Assembly (NCBI RefSeq): GCF_000384965.1
Contig: NZ_CM001844.1
Location: 1,094,042 to 1,158,041 of the forward strand
Origin: Bartonella bovis 91-4
GTDB lineage: Bacteria > Pseudomonadota > Alphaproteobacteria > Rhizobiales > Rhizobiaceae
DNA length: 64,000 nt
Reading direction: 5' to 3'
Below are positions 31,920 through 40,948 of the stretch, one piece after another. Both the position numbers and the translations under genes were made by a program. Position 1 is the stretch's first letter, and the number at the start of each line of letters is the position of its first letter. The notes below the pieces were generated by a model. That model did not search any database, had not been told where the DNA came from, and saw only the letters and a list, made by a program, of their open reading frames with translations.

Positions 31920-33023
31920 ATGGGTTTTAAATGTGGTATCGTCGGGCTGCCCAATGTTGGTAAATCAACCCTTTTTAACGCGTTAACAAAAACAGCTACA
32001 GCACAAGCAGCTAATTATCCTTTTTGTACAATCGAGCCTAATACCGGTGAAGTTGCTGTACCAGATCCACGAATAGAAAAAATCGCCTCTATTGTTGGTT
32101 CAAAAGAAATCATCCCTACACGTATCAATTTTGTTGATATTGCAGGACTTGTTCGTGGAGCTTCAAAGGGTGAAGGTTTAGGCAATAAATTTTTAGCCAA
32201 TATTCGCGAAGTCGATGCCATTATCCATGTACTACGGTGTTTTAAAGATGAAGATATTACCCATGTAGAAGGAAGAATCGATCCTGTTTCTGACGCTATA
32301 ACTGTTGATACAGAACTTATGCTCGCAGACCTTGAAAGTCTTGAACGACGAATCATACAAGTTCGTAAACGTGCAATTGGAAAAGACAAAGAAGCTTTAG
32401 CAATTCTTCCTATAATGGAAGCAGCATTAGAATTATTACAAAAAGGAGAGCCTGTACGGTTATTGCTTAAAAATATTTCCTCTGATGAACGACGTATTCT
32501 TCATGGTTTAAATCTTTTAACCTCAAAGCCTGTGCTTTATGTTTGTAATGTCAGCGAAAATGAAATTTCTCATGGCAATGATTTTACTAAAGCAGTGGAG
32601 AAAATAGCTGCAGAGCAAAAAGCGCAAAGTATTACTATTTCTGTTTCCATTGAATCTGAGATTGCTCAACTTTCTGACGAAGAAGCTATAGAATATCTCC
32701 ATGTATTAGGATTATCTGAGCCTAGTTTGAATCGACTCATTCATGCTGGTTATCATCTGCTTGATTTAATTACTTATTTTACTTGTGGGCCTAAGGAAAC
32801 ACGAGCCTGGACAATCACCCGTGGTACCAAAGCACCTCAAGCAGCTGGTGTTATTCACTCAGACTTTGAACGTGGCTTTATTCGCGCACAAACTATTAGT
32901 TACAAAGATTATATTACCTTAGGTGGAGAAAACGCAGCAAAAGAAGCAGGAAAAGCCCGTGATGAAGGTAAAGAATATATAGTACAAGATGGTGATATTA
33001 TGTTATTTAAACACAATACTTAA
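31920..33023 (+). CDS. ychF: Redox-regulated ATPase YchF
   Basis: A 367-residue Obg-family P-loop protein. Walker A is GLPNVGKSTLFNAL at about residues 8-21, the switch region includes NYPFCTIEPN, and DIAGLVRGASKGEGLGNKF follows. A helical coiled-coil insert and a C-terminal TGS domain (TRGTKAPQAAGVIHSDFERG) complete it. The YchF group prefers ATP over GTP because its G4 motif is altered, seen here as NVSENE in place of NKxD. It binds ribosomes and affects the oxidative stress response in other bacteria. Its position near pth is conserved in many proteobacteria. Confidence 0.96.
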   Translation: MGFKCGIVGLPNVGKSTLFNALTKTATAQAANYPFCTIEPNTGEVAVPDPRIEKIASIVGSKEIIPTRINFVDIAGLVRGASKGEGLGNKFLANIREVDAIIHVLRCFKDEDITHVEGRIDPVSDAITVDTELMLADLESLERRIIQVRKRAIGKDKEALAILPIMEAALELLQKGEPVRLLLKNISSDERRILHGLNLLTSKPVLYVCNVSENEISHGNDFTKAVEKIAAEQKAQSITISVSIESEIAQLSDEEAIEYLHVLGLSEPSLNRLIHAGYHLLDLITYFTCGPKETRAWTITRGTKAPQAAGVIHSDFERGFIRAQTISYKDYITLGGENAAKEAGKARDEGKEYIVQDGDIMLFKHNT

Positions 33024-33147
33024 TATCATTATCTTTTTACATATTTTTGCATAAAACTGTTTCCGTATTCTCAAAGAGCACTATTCAACAAAAACAGCCG
33101 CATTATGAGAGCGACTGCTTTGTTTATCAAAGATAGAAATACAAAAA

Positions 33148-33585
33148 CTAACGTATCAAATAGTCTTCATATTTAAACTTTGGAGCTTCTTTCAAAGCAT
33201 TCTTTGTCACATTGACCATAAGCCTCCACTTACCATCATCACGTTTCATCTGGAGTTTTTCTGGAGAAATGGCAACATAATGCTCACCCATACCGAAAAA
33301 ACCGCCAATACTAACAACAATCCCATCAATCTTATTCTGACGTAAAATAATATCTTTTACCTCACCAATTTCTTCATTTTCTATATTATATATATTCACA
33401 CCTATAAGGTTTGAAGCAACGAAATCAGTTGTTAAAGGTGTAGCATCACCTGCAACCATATCTGCCTTAACTCGTACAATACCTTCTGCTAAAACCTTTT
33501 CATGTTCAGAAGACAACGAAAATTGGGCATAAGCACTAGAAACCATTAAAATTGACGTAAGAGCAGTGATAGCAATTTTTTTCAT
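33148..33585 (-). CDS. Exported PRC-barrel domain protein
   Basis: A 145-residue protein with a signal peptide (MKKIAITALTSILMVSSAYA, cleavage near residue 20). It has one PRC-barrel domain: NLIGVNIYNIENEEIGEVKD near residues 56-75, then DGIVVSIGGFFGMGEHYVAI. The start at 33585 is chosen because GGAG lies 8 bases upstream and the signal peptide begins there. PRC-barrel proteins of this exported type are common in Rhizobiales envelopes; their ligand is unknown. The gene is alone between ychF and a 604-bp gap. Confidence 0.82.
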   Translation of the reverse strand: MKKIAITALTSILMVSSAYAQFSLSSEHEKVLAEGIVRVKADMVAGDATPLTTDFVASNLIGVNIYNIENEEIGEVKDIILRQNKIDGIVVSIGGFFGMGEHYVAISPEKLQMKRDDGKWRLMVNVTKNALKEAPKFKYEDYLIR

Positions 33586-34189
33586 TTTACATTCTCCATT
33601 TTTACTTTTACATGCTCTCAATGCACAATAATTTGATTTGTTCCCTATGTGCTTTAAGATTAGCTACTCTCTCTTTGTGTATTCCCTCAATTATATGGTT
33701 TTTTCGAATTTCTTATCTCAATCATGCAAAATTAGTTTTTATAAGACAACAACGCCCCAAATATTGACCAGTTTTAAAAGAACATGTACCTGTTATAAAA
33801 CTTGTATAAAAATCATAACTCAGCAGAATTTATGTGTATTACAAACACCGTGCACAAATAATGGTCAACAGTGTTGAAATAAGCCAAAATTAAATCTTTT
33901 TATTAGTAAAGATAATAAAAACTAATCTTTTTGAAAAAATACCAAGCATTCATTGAAACAATGTATTTTAGATCATTTTGATATGCGTAATACCTCTACG
34001 TTCTTTGAGACATAAATATATTTAAAATATATACTTCCTCTATTTATTGCATATAAATAAAAGCCTGTGTAAATAACCCTCTCTCAATTTCAAAATAAAC
34101 AGCTACAAAAAACAACACCTTTATTCTCTAGGGAGAGAATTATATAGATCCTCTTACAAAGAAATATGTAAAGCTATACGGAATAATAT
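33586..34189. other. 604-bp gap without a recognisable gene
   Basis: An AT-rich interval between divergent genes that must contain both promoters. A 79-codon frame at 33638-33877 has an unprotein-like, cysteine- and threonine-rich composition and is not called. Confidence 0.4.
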
Positions 34190-34666
34190 ATGACACTTCA
34201 CATTGCTCTTTTTCAACCAGATATTGCTGGTAATACTGGAACAATTTTACGCCTCAGCGCTTGTTTTGGTATACACGTGCATATTATTGAACCAGCAGGC
34301 TTTAACTTATCAGATCGTAACCTTAAACGAGCAGGTATGGATTATCTTGAATATGTTTCGTTGGAACGTCACATTGATTGGCAGCACTTTATTGAAACTA
34401 TGAGACATTTTAATCGCCGTCTTTTGCTTTTGAGCACAAAAGCAAAAACATGCTATACAGATATACACTATCAAAAAAACGATGTTTTACTTTTCGGTCG
34501 TGAATCAGCCGGTGTTCCTAATTATGTTTATGAAACAGTTGATCATGCATTAACAATTCCTATGCAGCCATACGCACGTTCTTTGAATCTCGCAATGAGT
34601 GTAGCCATAACAACCGGAGAAGCCCTTCGCCAAATTGGTTATAATGAGATAGAAAATATCGTCTAA
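34190..34666 (+). CDS. trmL: tRNA (cytidine/uridine-34 2'-O)-methyltransferase TrmL
   Basis: A 158-residue SPOUT-class methylase that modifies the wobble ribose of tRNA-Leu isoacceptors. The knotted SAM-binding site is spread over PDIAGNTGTILRLSACF near residues 10-26, FGRESAGVP near 105-113, and PMQPYARSLNLAMSVAITTG near 126-145. The length is canonical for the minimal TrmL, with no RNA-binding extension. Together with mnmA, cca and a TrmH-family gene, it makes this segment rich in tRNA-maturation functions, though the genes are not in one operon. Confidence 0.94.
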   Translation: MTLHIALFQPDIAGNTGTILRLSACFGIHVHIIEPAGFNLSDRNLKRAGMDYLEYVSLERHIDWQHFIETMRHFNRRLLLLSTKAKTCYTDIHYQKNDVLLFGRESAGVPNYVYETVDHALTIPMQPYARSLNLAMSVAITTGEALRQIGYNEIENIV

Positions 34667-34702
34667 ACAAAGAAATAGAAAGTTGCGTATAAAAACTTAG
34701 TA

Positions 34703-35956
34703 TTATTGTTCAATTTTTTCTAATAACTCGTTACGATCCATTAAAAATCCGCTTTTAACCCAGGTATTTTCTAGCTCTTTAAGCTTTTGACCTAAAAGTA
34801 CTCCATGAACTAAACCTTTTTTCATCAAATCTTTACCACTTATAGGAAAAGTTGGAATCTGCCATTGTTGAGCCAAGTGATAAAGTTGAAGATAATATTC
34901 TGCTTTTTGCAAAATTTCGTTTTCATCTAAAATACCAACACAGACAGATGCTAAGGATAAAGATAATTGATCTAAAACGGGTTGTCGTCCATGAAAATAA
35001 ATCAATTTTTTCACACAAACATCTGAACAGTTTGATTTGATCATCTCCAACTTTGCCCATTCCTGTAATCGCTTTTTCTCTTCATTAGATAAACGCAAAC
35101 GATGAGCCATATCATGAAGACGTACGCAATCAGGAGGTAGTAAACTTTCTAACCGTAGCAATGGGTCTGCTTTCCAACCAAGGATACGCTCTATTTTCAC
35201 AAGTGGGTGGATTACATCAATACCCCATTTTTCTGTTTCAGGTAAAATGAGTGTTAAAATACCACTTTGACGCATCCATAAAAGAGCACGCGTTGGATCT
35301 GAAGCAGTAAGAAGTTTTTTCATTTCTCCCCAAATACGCTCAGATGAAAGTTTGTGCAGACCTTGTTTCAAAGAAATGCATGCTTTCAACCCTTGCGTAT
35401 CAGGTCGCCCTTCCCCATACCAAGCAAAAAAACGAAAAAAACGTAAAATACGTAAATAATCTTCACAAATACGATCCTTCGCAACACCTATAAAACGTAT
35501 CGTTTTGCTTTCAATATCATTCAAGCCTCCCACTTCATCATAAAGTTGACCAGATGCATCACAATAAAGCGCATTGATGGTAAAATCTCGTCGTTGAGCG
35601 TCCTTTTTCCAATCGCGACAAAAGGAAACTTTTGCATAACGACCATCTGTTTCAATGTCAGAGCGAAGCGTTGTAACTTCATAGCAACGAGATTCGATGA
35701 CGACTGTCACTGTACCAAAATCAACACCTGTAGGAATAGCTTTAAATCCTTCTTGTTCTACACGCTTTATAACCTGCTGCGGCAAACAGGTCGTAGCAAT
35801 ATCAATATCGCTAATGGGTTGATTCAAGAGTTGATTACGTACTGCACCACCAACAATACGTGCCTCTTCACCATCCAATGATAAAATGCAAAGAAGTGTT
35901 TGGATATGGTCATTCTGCAACCAACCAACTTGTCTGAAATTTTGTGGTATGCTCAT
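34703..35956 (-). CDS. cca: CCA tRNA nucleotidyltransferase
   Basis: A 417-residue class II nucleotidyltransferase, assigned CCA-adding. The head domain has the motif IVGGAVRNQLLNQPISDIDI (about residues 34-53) with the two catalytic Asp residues, RRDFTINALYCD near 122-133 and the RILRFFRFFAWYG segment near 168-180. The alphaproteobacterial form lacks an HD phosphohydrolase domain. Poly(A) polymerase I is a close relative, but the length and the single copy near tRNA genes favour CCA addition. It acts on tRNA 3' ends in the cytoplasm. The gene is convergent with trmL (36-bp gap). Confidence 0.88.
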   Translation of the reverse strand: MSIPQNFRQVGWLQNDHIQTLLCILSLDGEEARIVGGAVRNQLLNQPISDIDIATTCLPQQVIKRVEQEGFKAIPTGVDFGTVTVVIESRCYEVTTLRSDIETDGRYAKVSFCRDWKKDAQRRDFTINALYCDASGQLYDEVGGLNDIESKTIRFIGVAKDRICEDYLRILRFFRFFAWYGEGRPDTQGLKACISLKQGLHKLSSERIWGEMKKLLTASDPTRALLWMRQSGILTLILPETEKWGIDVIHPLVKIERILGWKADPLLRLESLLPPDCVRLHDMAHRLRLSNEEKKRLQEWAKLEMIKSNCSDVCVKKLIYFHGRQPVLDQLSLSLASVCVGILDENEILQKAEYYLQLYHLAQQWQIPTFPISGKDLMKKGLVHGVLLGQKLKELENTWVKSGFLMDRNELLEKIEQ

Positions 35957-36204
35957 CCACTTAACCTTTTGAACAAATTCTTAACACTTCTCTCTATTTA
36001 GTAATCTTATCGCACAATAATTTGTAACACGTTTCTTATGAGCTATAACTCCTCCTTCATTAATACACTTCTCCATCTGTGCACGAATAAAAAAAACATC
36101 TTACCATACTTCTTTTCTCTTCATTTTCTGTTACAAATTATACAATATTTATTATCGTATAAAAGAAATCACTACTTTGCGACAACTGTCTTTAAGGAAA
36201 CAAT

Positions 36205-37236
36205 ATGAGTCAAGATGATACGTTATCTAATTCCACCGAAAAGATTAATATAAATAAAGATATCAAATCGATCGTTGATGATATTGATGCGGCCTATAAA
36301 AAATTAGTCACCCTACAAAAAACGATTGACAAAGTTATTTTCGGTCAAAGTCACGTGATTGAATATACTTTAACAGCCATTTTGGCTGGGGGGCACGCCC
36401 TTCTTGTTGGTGTTCCAGGGCTGGCTAAAACACGCCTTGTTGAAACATTAAGCCTTGTTCTAGGGCTTGATGGAAAACGTATCCAATTCACACCAGATTT
36501 AATGCCATCAGATATTATCGGTTCTGAAATTATGGACTTAGATAAAAACGGTAAACGCTTTTTTCGTTACATCCAAGGCCCTGTTTTTGCACAACTTCTT
36601 ATGGCAGATGAAATTAACCGTGCTTCTCCTCGTACTCAATCAGCTCTTTTGCAAGCCATGCAAGAATATCACGTCACTATTGCCGGTACTCGTTATGATT
36701 TGCCAAAACCTTTTCATGTATTTGCAACACAAAATCCTCTCGAACAAGAAGGAACCTACCCACTTCCTGAAGCACAACTTGATCGCTTTTTGATGCAAAT
36801 TGATATTGATTATCCTGATCTTACTACGGAACGGCGCATTATTTTAGAAACAACAGGTCAAAAAAGCCAAACTGTAAAACCAGTTTTATCAACCCAAAAA
36901 TTACAAACAATTCAAACAATCGTCCGCAAAATACCTATTTCTGAAAATATTGTTGAAGCCATTTTGAAACTAGTGCGTTCAGCTCGTCCAAACGAGGACA
37001 ATCCCTTTGCAAATACTTATATTGCTTGGGGACCTGGACCTCGAGCTTCACAAGCTCTTTCACTTTGTGCTCGCGCCCGTGCTCTTTATCACGGACGTTT
37101 ATCCCCCTCACTTGACGATATTAAAGCATTAGCTTATCCTGTATTACAACACCGCATGGCACTTAATTTTTCTGCACGTGCTGATAATATAGCTGTCAAA
37201 GATATTATTGCTAAGCTTGTGAAAGATACTCTTTAA
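36205..37236 (+). CDS. MoxR-family AAA+ ATPase
   Basis: A 343-residue AAA+ ATPase of the MoxR family. Walker A is VGVPGLAKT near residues 71-79, Walker B with the MoxR pattern is LLMADEINRASPRTQSALLQ near 132-151, and the sensor-like FATQNPLEQEGTYPLPEAQL follows. MoxR proteins act as chaperones that mature or assemble partner proteins with vWA/DUF58 domains. It is the first gene of a four-gene operon, and its stop overlaps the start of the DUF58 gene (TAATG). An AAGGAAA site precedes the ATG. Confidence 0.94.
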   Translation: MSQDDTLSNSTEKININKDIKSIVDDIDAAYKKLVTLQKTIDKVIFGQSHVIEYTLTAILAGGHALLVGVPGLAKTRLVETLSLVLGLDGKRIQFTPDLMPSDIIGSEIMDLDKNGKRFFRYIQGPVFAQLLMADEINRASPRTQSALLQAMQEYHVTIAGTRYDLPKPFHVFATQNPLEQEGTYPLPEAQLDRFLMQIDIDYPDLTTERRIILETTGQKSQTVKPVLSTQKLQTIQTIVRKIPISENIVEAILKLVRSARPNEDNPFANTYIAWGPGPRASQALSLCARARALYHGRLSPSLDDIKALAYPVLQHRMALNFSARADNIAVKDIIAKLVKDTL

Positions 37237-38147
37237 TGGCTATTGGCAAAAAAGTTTCTAAGAAAGACCCACTATCGTTTATTGCAAAACTGCATAAAGA
37301 TGTAGGAAATATGCCTCATCTTCTTTTACAAGCACGCCTTATTGCTAATACACTAATGGCTGGTTACTATAGCCAACGTAAACGTGGTAATGGAGATAAT
37401 TTCTGGCAATTTCGTCTGTATGTCGAAGGAGAATCCACAACACATATCGATTGGCGTCGTTCTGCACGTGATGAACACACTTACTTACGTGAACGCGAAT
37501 GGGAAACAGCACAAACAGTTTGGATTTGGCCAGATCAAAGTGCTTCTATGCATTATTGTTCACGCTTTTCTAAAATTTCCAAAGGCAATTATGCGATTAT
37601 TCTTTCCCTTGCACTGGCAACACTTCTTGCACGAGATGGTCAATATATAGCTATTCCTGATCTAATGGCTCCCACCATAACATCTAATGTAGCAGAACGC
37701 ATGGCAATGGCTTTAACAAATCATCAAGTTGAAAATTCATTTCCAGATTTCTCGGCTATTAACCGCTTTTCACAAGTCATCATAATTAGCGATTTTCTTG
37801 ATCAGTCTGAAAAAATCATTCAACATTTAAGAATTTTGGTGGCAAAACAAGTGAATGTGCATTTAATTGAAGTTGCAGATCCTGCAGAAGAGAGCTTTCC
37901 CTACAAAGGACGTACAGAATTTTTCGACCCTGAAACTAAGCAAAAGCTTCTTTTAGGAAAAGCAGAAAGCTTCCGTAAACATTATTGCAAACTCTACCAA
38001 AAAAGACGGGAAAAATTAATAAATTTCTGCTCACACCAAGGGTGGAGTTACCATGTAAACACAACTGACCGACCTTTAAAAGAAACTATCTTGCAACTTA
38101 CAAATAGAATGAATGCCTCTGTACCTTATACAGGGAGGGCACTTTGA
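37236..38147 (+). CDS. DUF58 domain protein
   Basis: A 303-residue protein with the DUF58 signature GDNFWQFRLYVEGESTTHID (about residues 52-71) followed by WRRSARDEHTYLREREWE, then a vWA-like fold (WIWPDQSASMHY). DUF58 proteins always accompany MoxR ATPases and may be substrates or adaptors, with the vWA fold binding a metal. Translation is coupled to the ATPase gene by a one-base overlap, and the next gene begins within its last codons. No signal peptide is visible, so it is probably cytoplasmic. Its precise biochemical role is unknown. Confidence 0.9.
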   Translation: MAIGKKVSKKDPLSFIAKLHKDVGNMPHLLLQARLIANTLMAGYYSQRKRGNGDNFWQFRLYVEGESTTHIDWRRSARDEHTYLREREWETAQTVWIWPDQSASMHYCSRFSKISKGNYAIILSLALATLLARDGQYIAIPDLMAPTITSNVAERMAMALTNHQVENSFPDFSAINRFSQVIIISDFLDQSEKIIQHLRILVAKQVNVHLIEVADPAEESFPYKGRTEFFDPETKQKLLLGKAESFRKHYCKLYQKRREKLINFCSHQGWSYHVNTTDRPLKETILQLTNRMNASVPYTGRAL

Positions 38148-40948
38148 GTTTTGAAGCTCCCTTAGTTTTGCTCGGGCTTTTGGCCTTACCATTTATTTGG
38201 TGGTTGTTGCGGACAACACCTTCCACGCCTCATAAAGAGCTTTTTCCTCCTTTGCGCCTCTTGCTTAAACGAACTAATCAGCAAGAAACAGCCAACCATA
38301 CACCTTGGTGGTTGTTATTGCTACGGCTCATTATAATAGCATTAATTACTATCGCCTTAGCACTCCCTATATGGAACAAAAATCCTGTTATTCTTTCGGG
38401 ATCTCAACCGTTGGCACTTATTATTGATAATGGGTGGGCTTCTGCTGAAGAATGGAAAAAACGTATTACCGTTGCAAAATCCCTACTTGTACAAGCAGAA
38501 AAACATAAAAAAGATATTTATTTACTTGCAACAGCTGAAAACAACACCCAAGAAATTGGCCCCCTTTCTGTAGAAGTTGCAAGGCAACATTTAATGCATT
38601 TGCAACCTCACCCCTGGCCTGTCAATCGTGTGCAAGCATTTAAAAAGCTTATTGAAAAAACTGGCAAAAAACCTCTTGATATTGCTTACTTAAGTGATGG
38701 TTTACAAACAAATGAAGATAAACAAATCTTCACTTTCATTGAACAATTAAAGCCTAAAACACTCCTATGGTATTCAGCTGATATTTCTAACTTGATTGGC
38801 ATAACAGGCATAATCAATAACGATGGAAATATGGCAGCACGCGTTATTCGTGCAGCCACTCATGATAAGTCTATGACAACATTAAGCCTTTATGATTTCA
38901 AAAGTCAGCTTCTTGGGCGTTTTACGGTAAACTTTCATGAAGGAGAAACAACAGCCCTTGTTCCTCTCAACTTACCGCTTGAATTACGTAATGACATTGC
39001 ATGGATAAAAATTGATAACCACGCTCAAGCTGCTGCGACTTTTTTAATTGATAGCCGTAACCAAATAAGTCGTGTTGCTCTTCTGTCACCAAATATTAAT
39101 GAAATGGTGCAGCCTTTACTGTCTCCACTTTACTATGTCATAAAAGCATTGCAGGAACATGCACAGATTATAACAGCTGGCGGAAGAGAACTTTCAATTG
39201 ATATTGATCATTTACTCAAACAAAATCCGTCTGTTTTCATTATGGGTGACATTGCTAATATGTCAAAAACAGCAGAAAAAAAGCTATCTAATTTTGTGAA
39301 TAAAGGGGGGGTGCTTATCCGTTTTGCTGGAGAGAATCTAAGTTCTGCAGAACAATATGACAGCTTACTACCTGTGCCATTACGTTCTGGTGAACGTTAT
39401 CTTGGAAGTACTATGTCGTGGGCAAAACCACAAAAATTAGCACCTTTTGCAAAAAATAGCTTTTTCTTTGATCTTCCTTTTCCAGAAGAAGTCACTGTTT
39501 CACGTCAAATCTTAGCAGAACCAAGTTCAGATCTTTTTGAAAAAACATGGCTCAGCCTTGCTGATGGAACCCCCCTTCTCACAGCTGCTAACTATGGAAA
39601 AGGCGTACTTATTTTTGTCCATATTGCACCTGATCCTACATGGTCAAATCTTCCGCTTTCTGGATTTTTTGCACAAATGTTGCAAAAACTTACCACACTT
39701 AGTGCATATGACCAAGAAGCCCCTATACAAACACAGACCATAACTGCACAAAGCCCTTGGCGAACATTAAATGCTGATGGTCAACTACAAATACCCTCCC
39801 CCCGTATCGCTCCACTTGTCATTGATGTACAAAAACCACCCCTTCCATCCTATGATACCCCACCTGGATTTTATGGTTCTAAAAATAATCTTTATGCATT
39901 GAATTTATTAAATCATTCATCAAATTTAATGAAACAATTGTCACTACCCGCCTCCTCAGGTAATGATCTGTTATCTTACGATACACAAGAGAAACATCTT
40001 GTTGGACCACTTTTAGGGCTAGCTAGCTTATTTTTAGCTCTAGACAGTTTTTTAGTTTTATGGATAGGAGGAGCTTTTCTTTTTAATAGACGAAGTAATA
40101 TGTTCTTCCTACTTCTATTAATAGCAAGCTTCATTACCTTATTATCCCATCTACCAACCACTCATGCACAAACTATGGAAAAGCATGATGAAATCATGGT
40201 GCAAGCAGCTGGTGTCACCCATCTTGCTTATGTTGTAACTAATAATCATGAAATTGATACAACAAGTAAAAGTGGATTAGAAGCACTCAGTCAGTTTATT
40301 GCAGAGCGTACAATGCTTTCGCCTGGTTCTGTTGTAGCACTTGATCTTGATAAAGATGAACTTTCTTTCTATCCTCTTATTTACTGGCCTATTGACGCTG
40401 ATAGCCCTATGCCAACGCAAAAAAGTCTTGAAAAAATAAATGCTTTTATGAAACATGGTGGTACAGTTTTATTTGACACCCGTGATCAAATAAGTACCAA
40501 CCTTAACCTTGAAGAAACTGCTACCCCAGCTACACAAAGATTGCGTGCTATTTTAAGCGGATTAAATATTCCAGCCATTGAACCGGTATCAGCTGATCAT
40601 GTTGTTACTCGTTCTTTTTATATTATGCCTGATTTTCCTGGACGCTATCGTGGTTCACCTTTATGGGTTGAATCATCATCAATAAATAAAAAAAATAAAA
40701 ACTCTATTGCCACTGGAGATAATGTTAGTTCTCTTCTTATCACTGCCAATAACTTCGCTGGTGCTTGGGCACTAGACGAGAAAGGTACATGGAAATACCC
40801 ACTTATTCCCAATGACCCTATGCAACGCCTATGGGCATTTCGCGCAGGACTCAATATTGTCATCTACATGCTTACAGGCAATTACAAGGCCGATCAGATT
40901 CATGTGCCTGCATTGTTAGAGAGTTTTAACAGAAAAAAAAGCCAATGA
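38144..40948 (+). CDS. BatA-N / DUF4159 membrane protein
   Basis: A 934-residue protein. The N terminus has the aerotolerance-regulator (BatA-like) membrane segments: FEAPLVLLGLLALPFIWWLL at residues 3-22 and a second helix near 56-77. A long periplasmic or cytoplasmic vWA-like region follows, then two hydrophobic segments near 620-665. A C-terminal DUF4159 domain contains the HGGTVLFDTRDQ element near 765. The start is a TTG at 38144, overlapping the previous stop by four bases, with a strong AGGGAGGG ribosome site. It is the presumed membrane partner of the MoxR/DUF58 pair. Function is unproven; homologues are commonly kept as a block in Rhizobiales. Confidence 0.85.
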   Translation: MSFEAPLVLLGLLALPFIWWLLRTTPSTPHKELFPPLRLLLKRTNQQETANHTPWWLLLLRLIIIALITIALALPIWNKNPVILSGSQPLALIIDNGWASAEEWKKRITVAKSLLVQAEKHKKDIYLLATAENNTQEIGPLSVEVARQHLMHLQPHPWPVNRVQAFKKLIEKTGKKPLDIAYLSDGLQTNEDKQIFTFIEQLKPKTLLWYSADISNLIGITGIINNDGNMAARVIRAATHDKSMTTLSLYDFKSQLLGRFTVNFHEGETTALVPLNLPLELRNDIAWIKIDNHAQAAATFLIDSRNQISRVALLSPNINEMVQPLLSPLYYVIKALQEHAQIITAGGRELSIDIDHLLKQNPSVFIMGDIANMSKTAEKKLSNFVNKGGVLIRFAGENLSSAEQYDSLLPVPLRSGERYLGSTMSWAKPQKLAPFAKNSFFFDLPFPEEVTVSRQILAEPSSDLFEKTWLSLADGTPLLTAANYGKGVLIFVHIAPDPTWSNLPLSGFFAQMLQKLTTLSAYDQEAPIQTQTITAQSPWRTLNADGQLQIPSPRIAPLVIDVQKPPLPSYDTPPGFYGSKNNLYALNLLNHSSNLMKQLSLPASSGNDLLSYDTQEKHLVGPLLGLASLFLALDSFLVLWIGGAFLFNRRSNMFFLLLLIASFITLLSHLPTTHAQTMEKHDEIMVQAAGVTHLAYVVTNNHEIDTTSKSGLEALSQFIAERTMLSPGSVVALDLDKDELSFYPLIYWPIDADSPMPTQKSLEKINAFMKHGGTVLFDTRDQISTNLNLEETATPATQRLRAILSGLNIPAIEPVSADHVVTRSFYIMPDFPGRYRGSPLWVESSSINKKNKNSIATGDNVSSLLITANNFAGAWALDEKGTWKYPLIPNDPMQRLWAFRAGLNIVIYMLTGNYKADQIHVPALLESFNRKKSQ

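Noticed and set aside
33638..33877. 79-codon plus-strand frame in the PRC-barrel/trmL gap
   Set aside because: Cysteine-, threonine- and tyrosine-rich composition typical of AT-rich noise, and no ribosome binding site.
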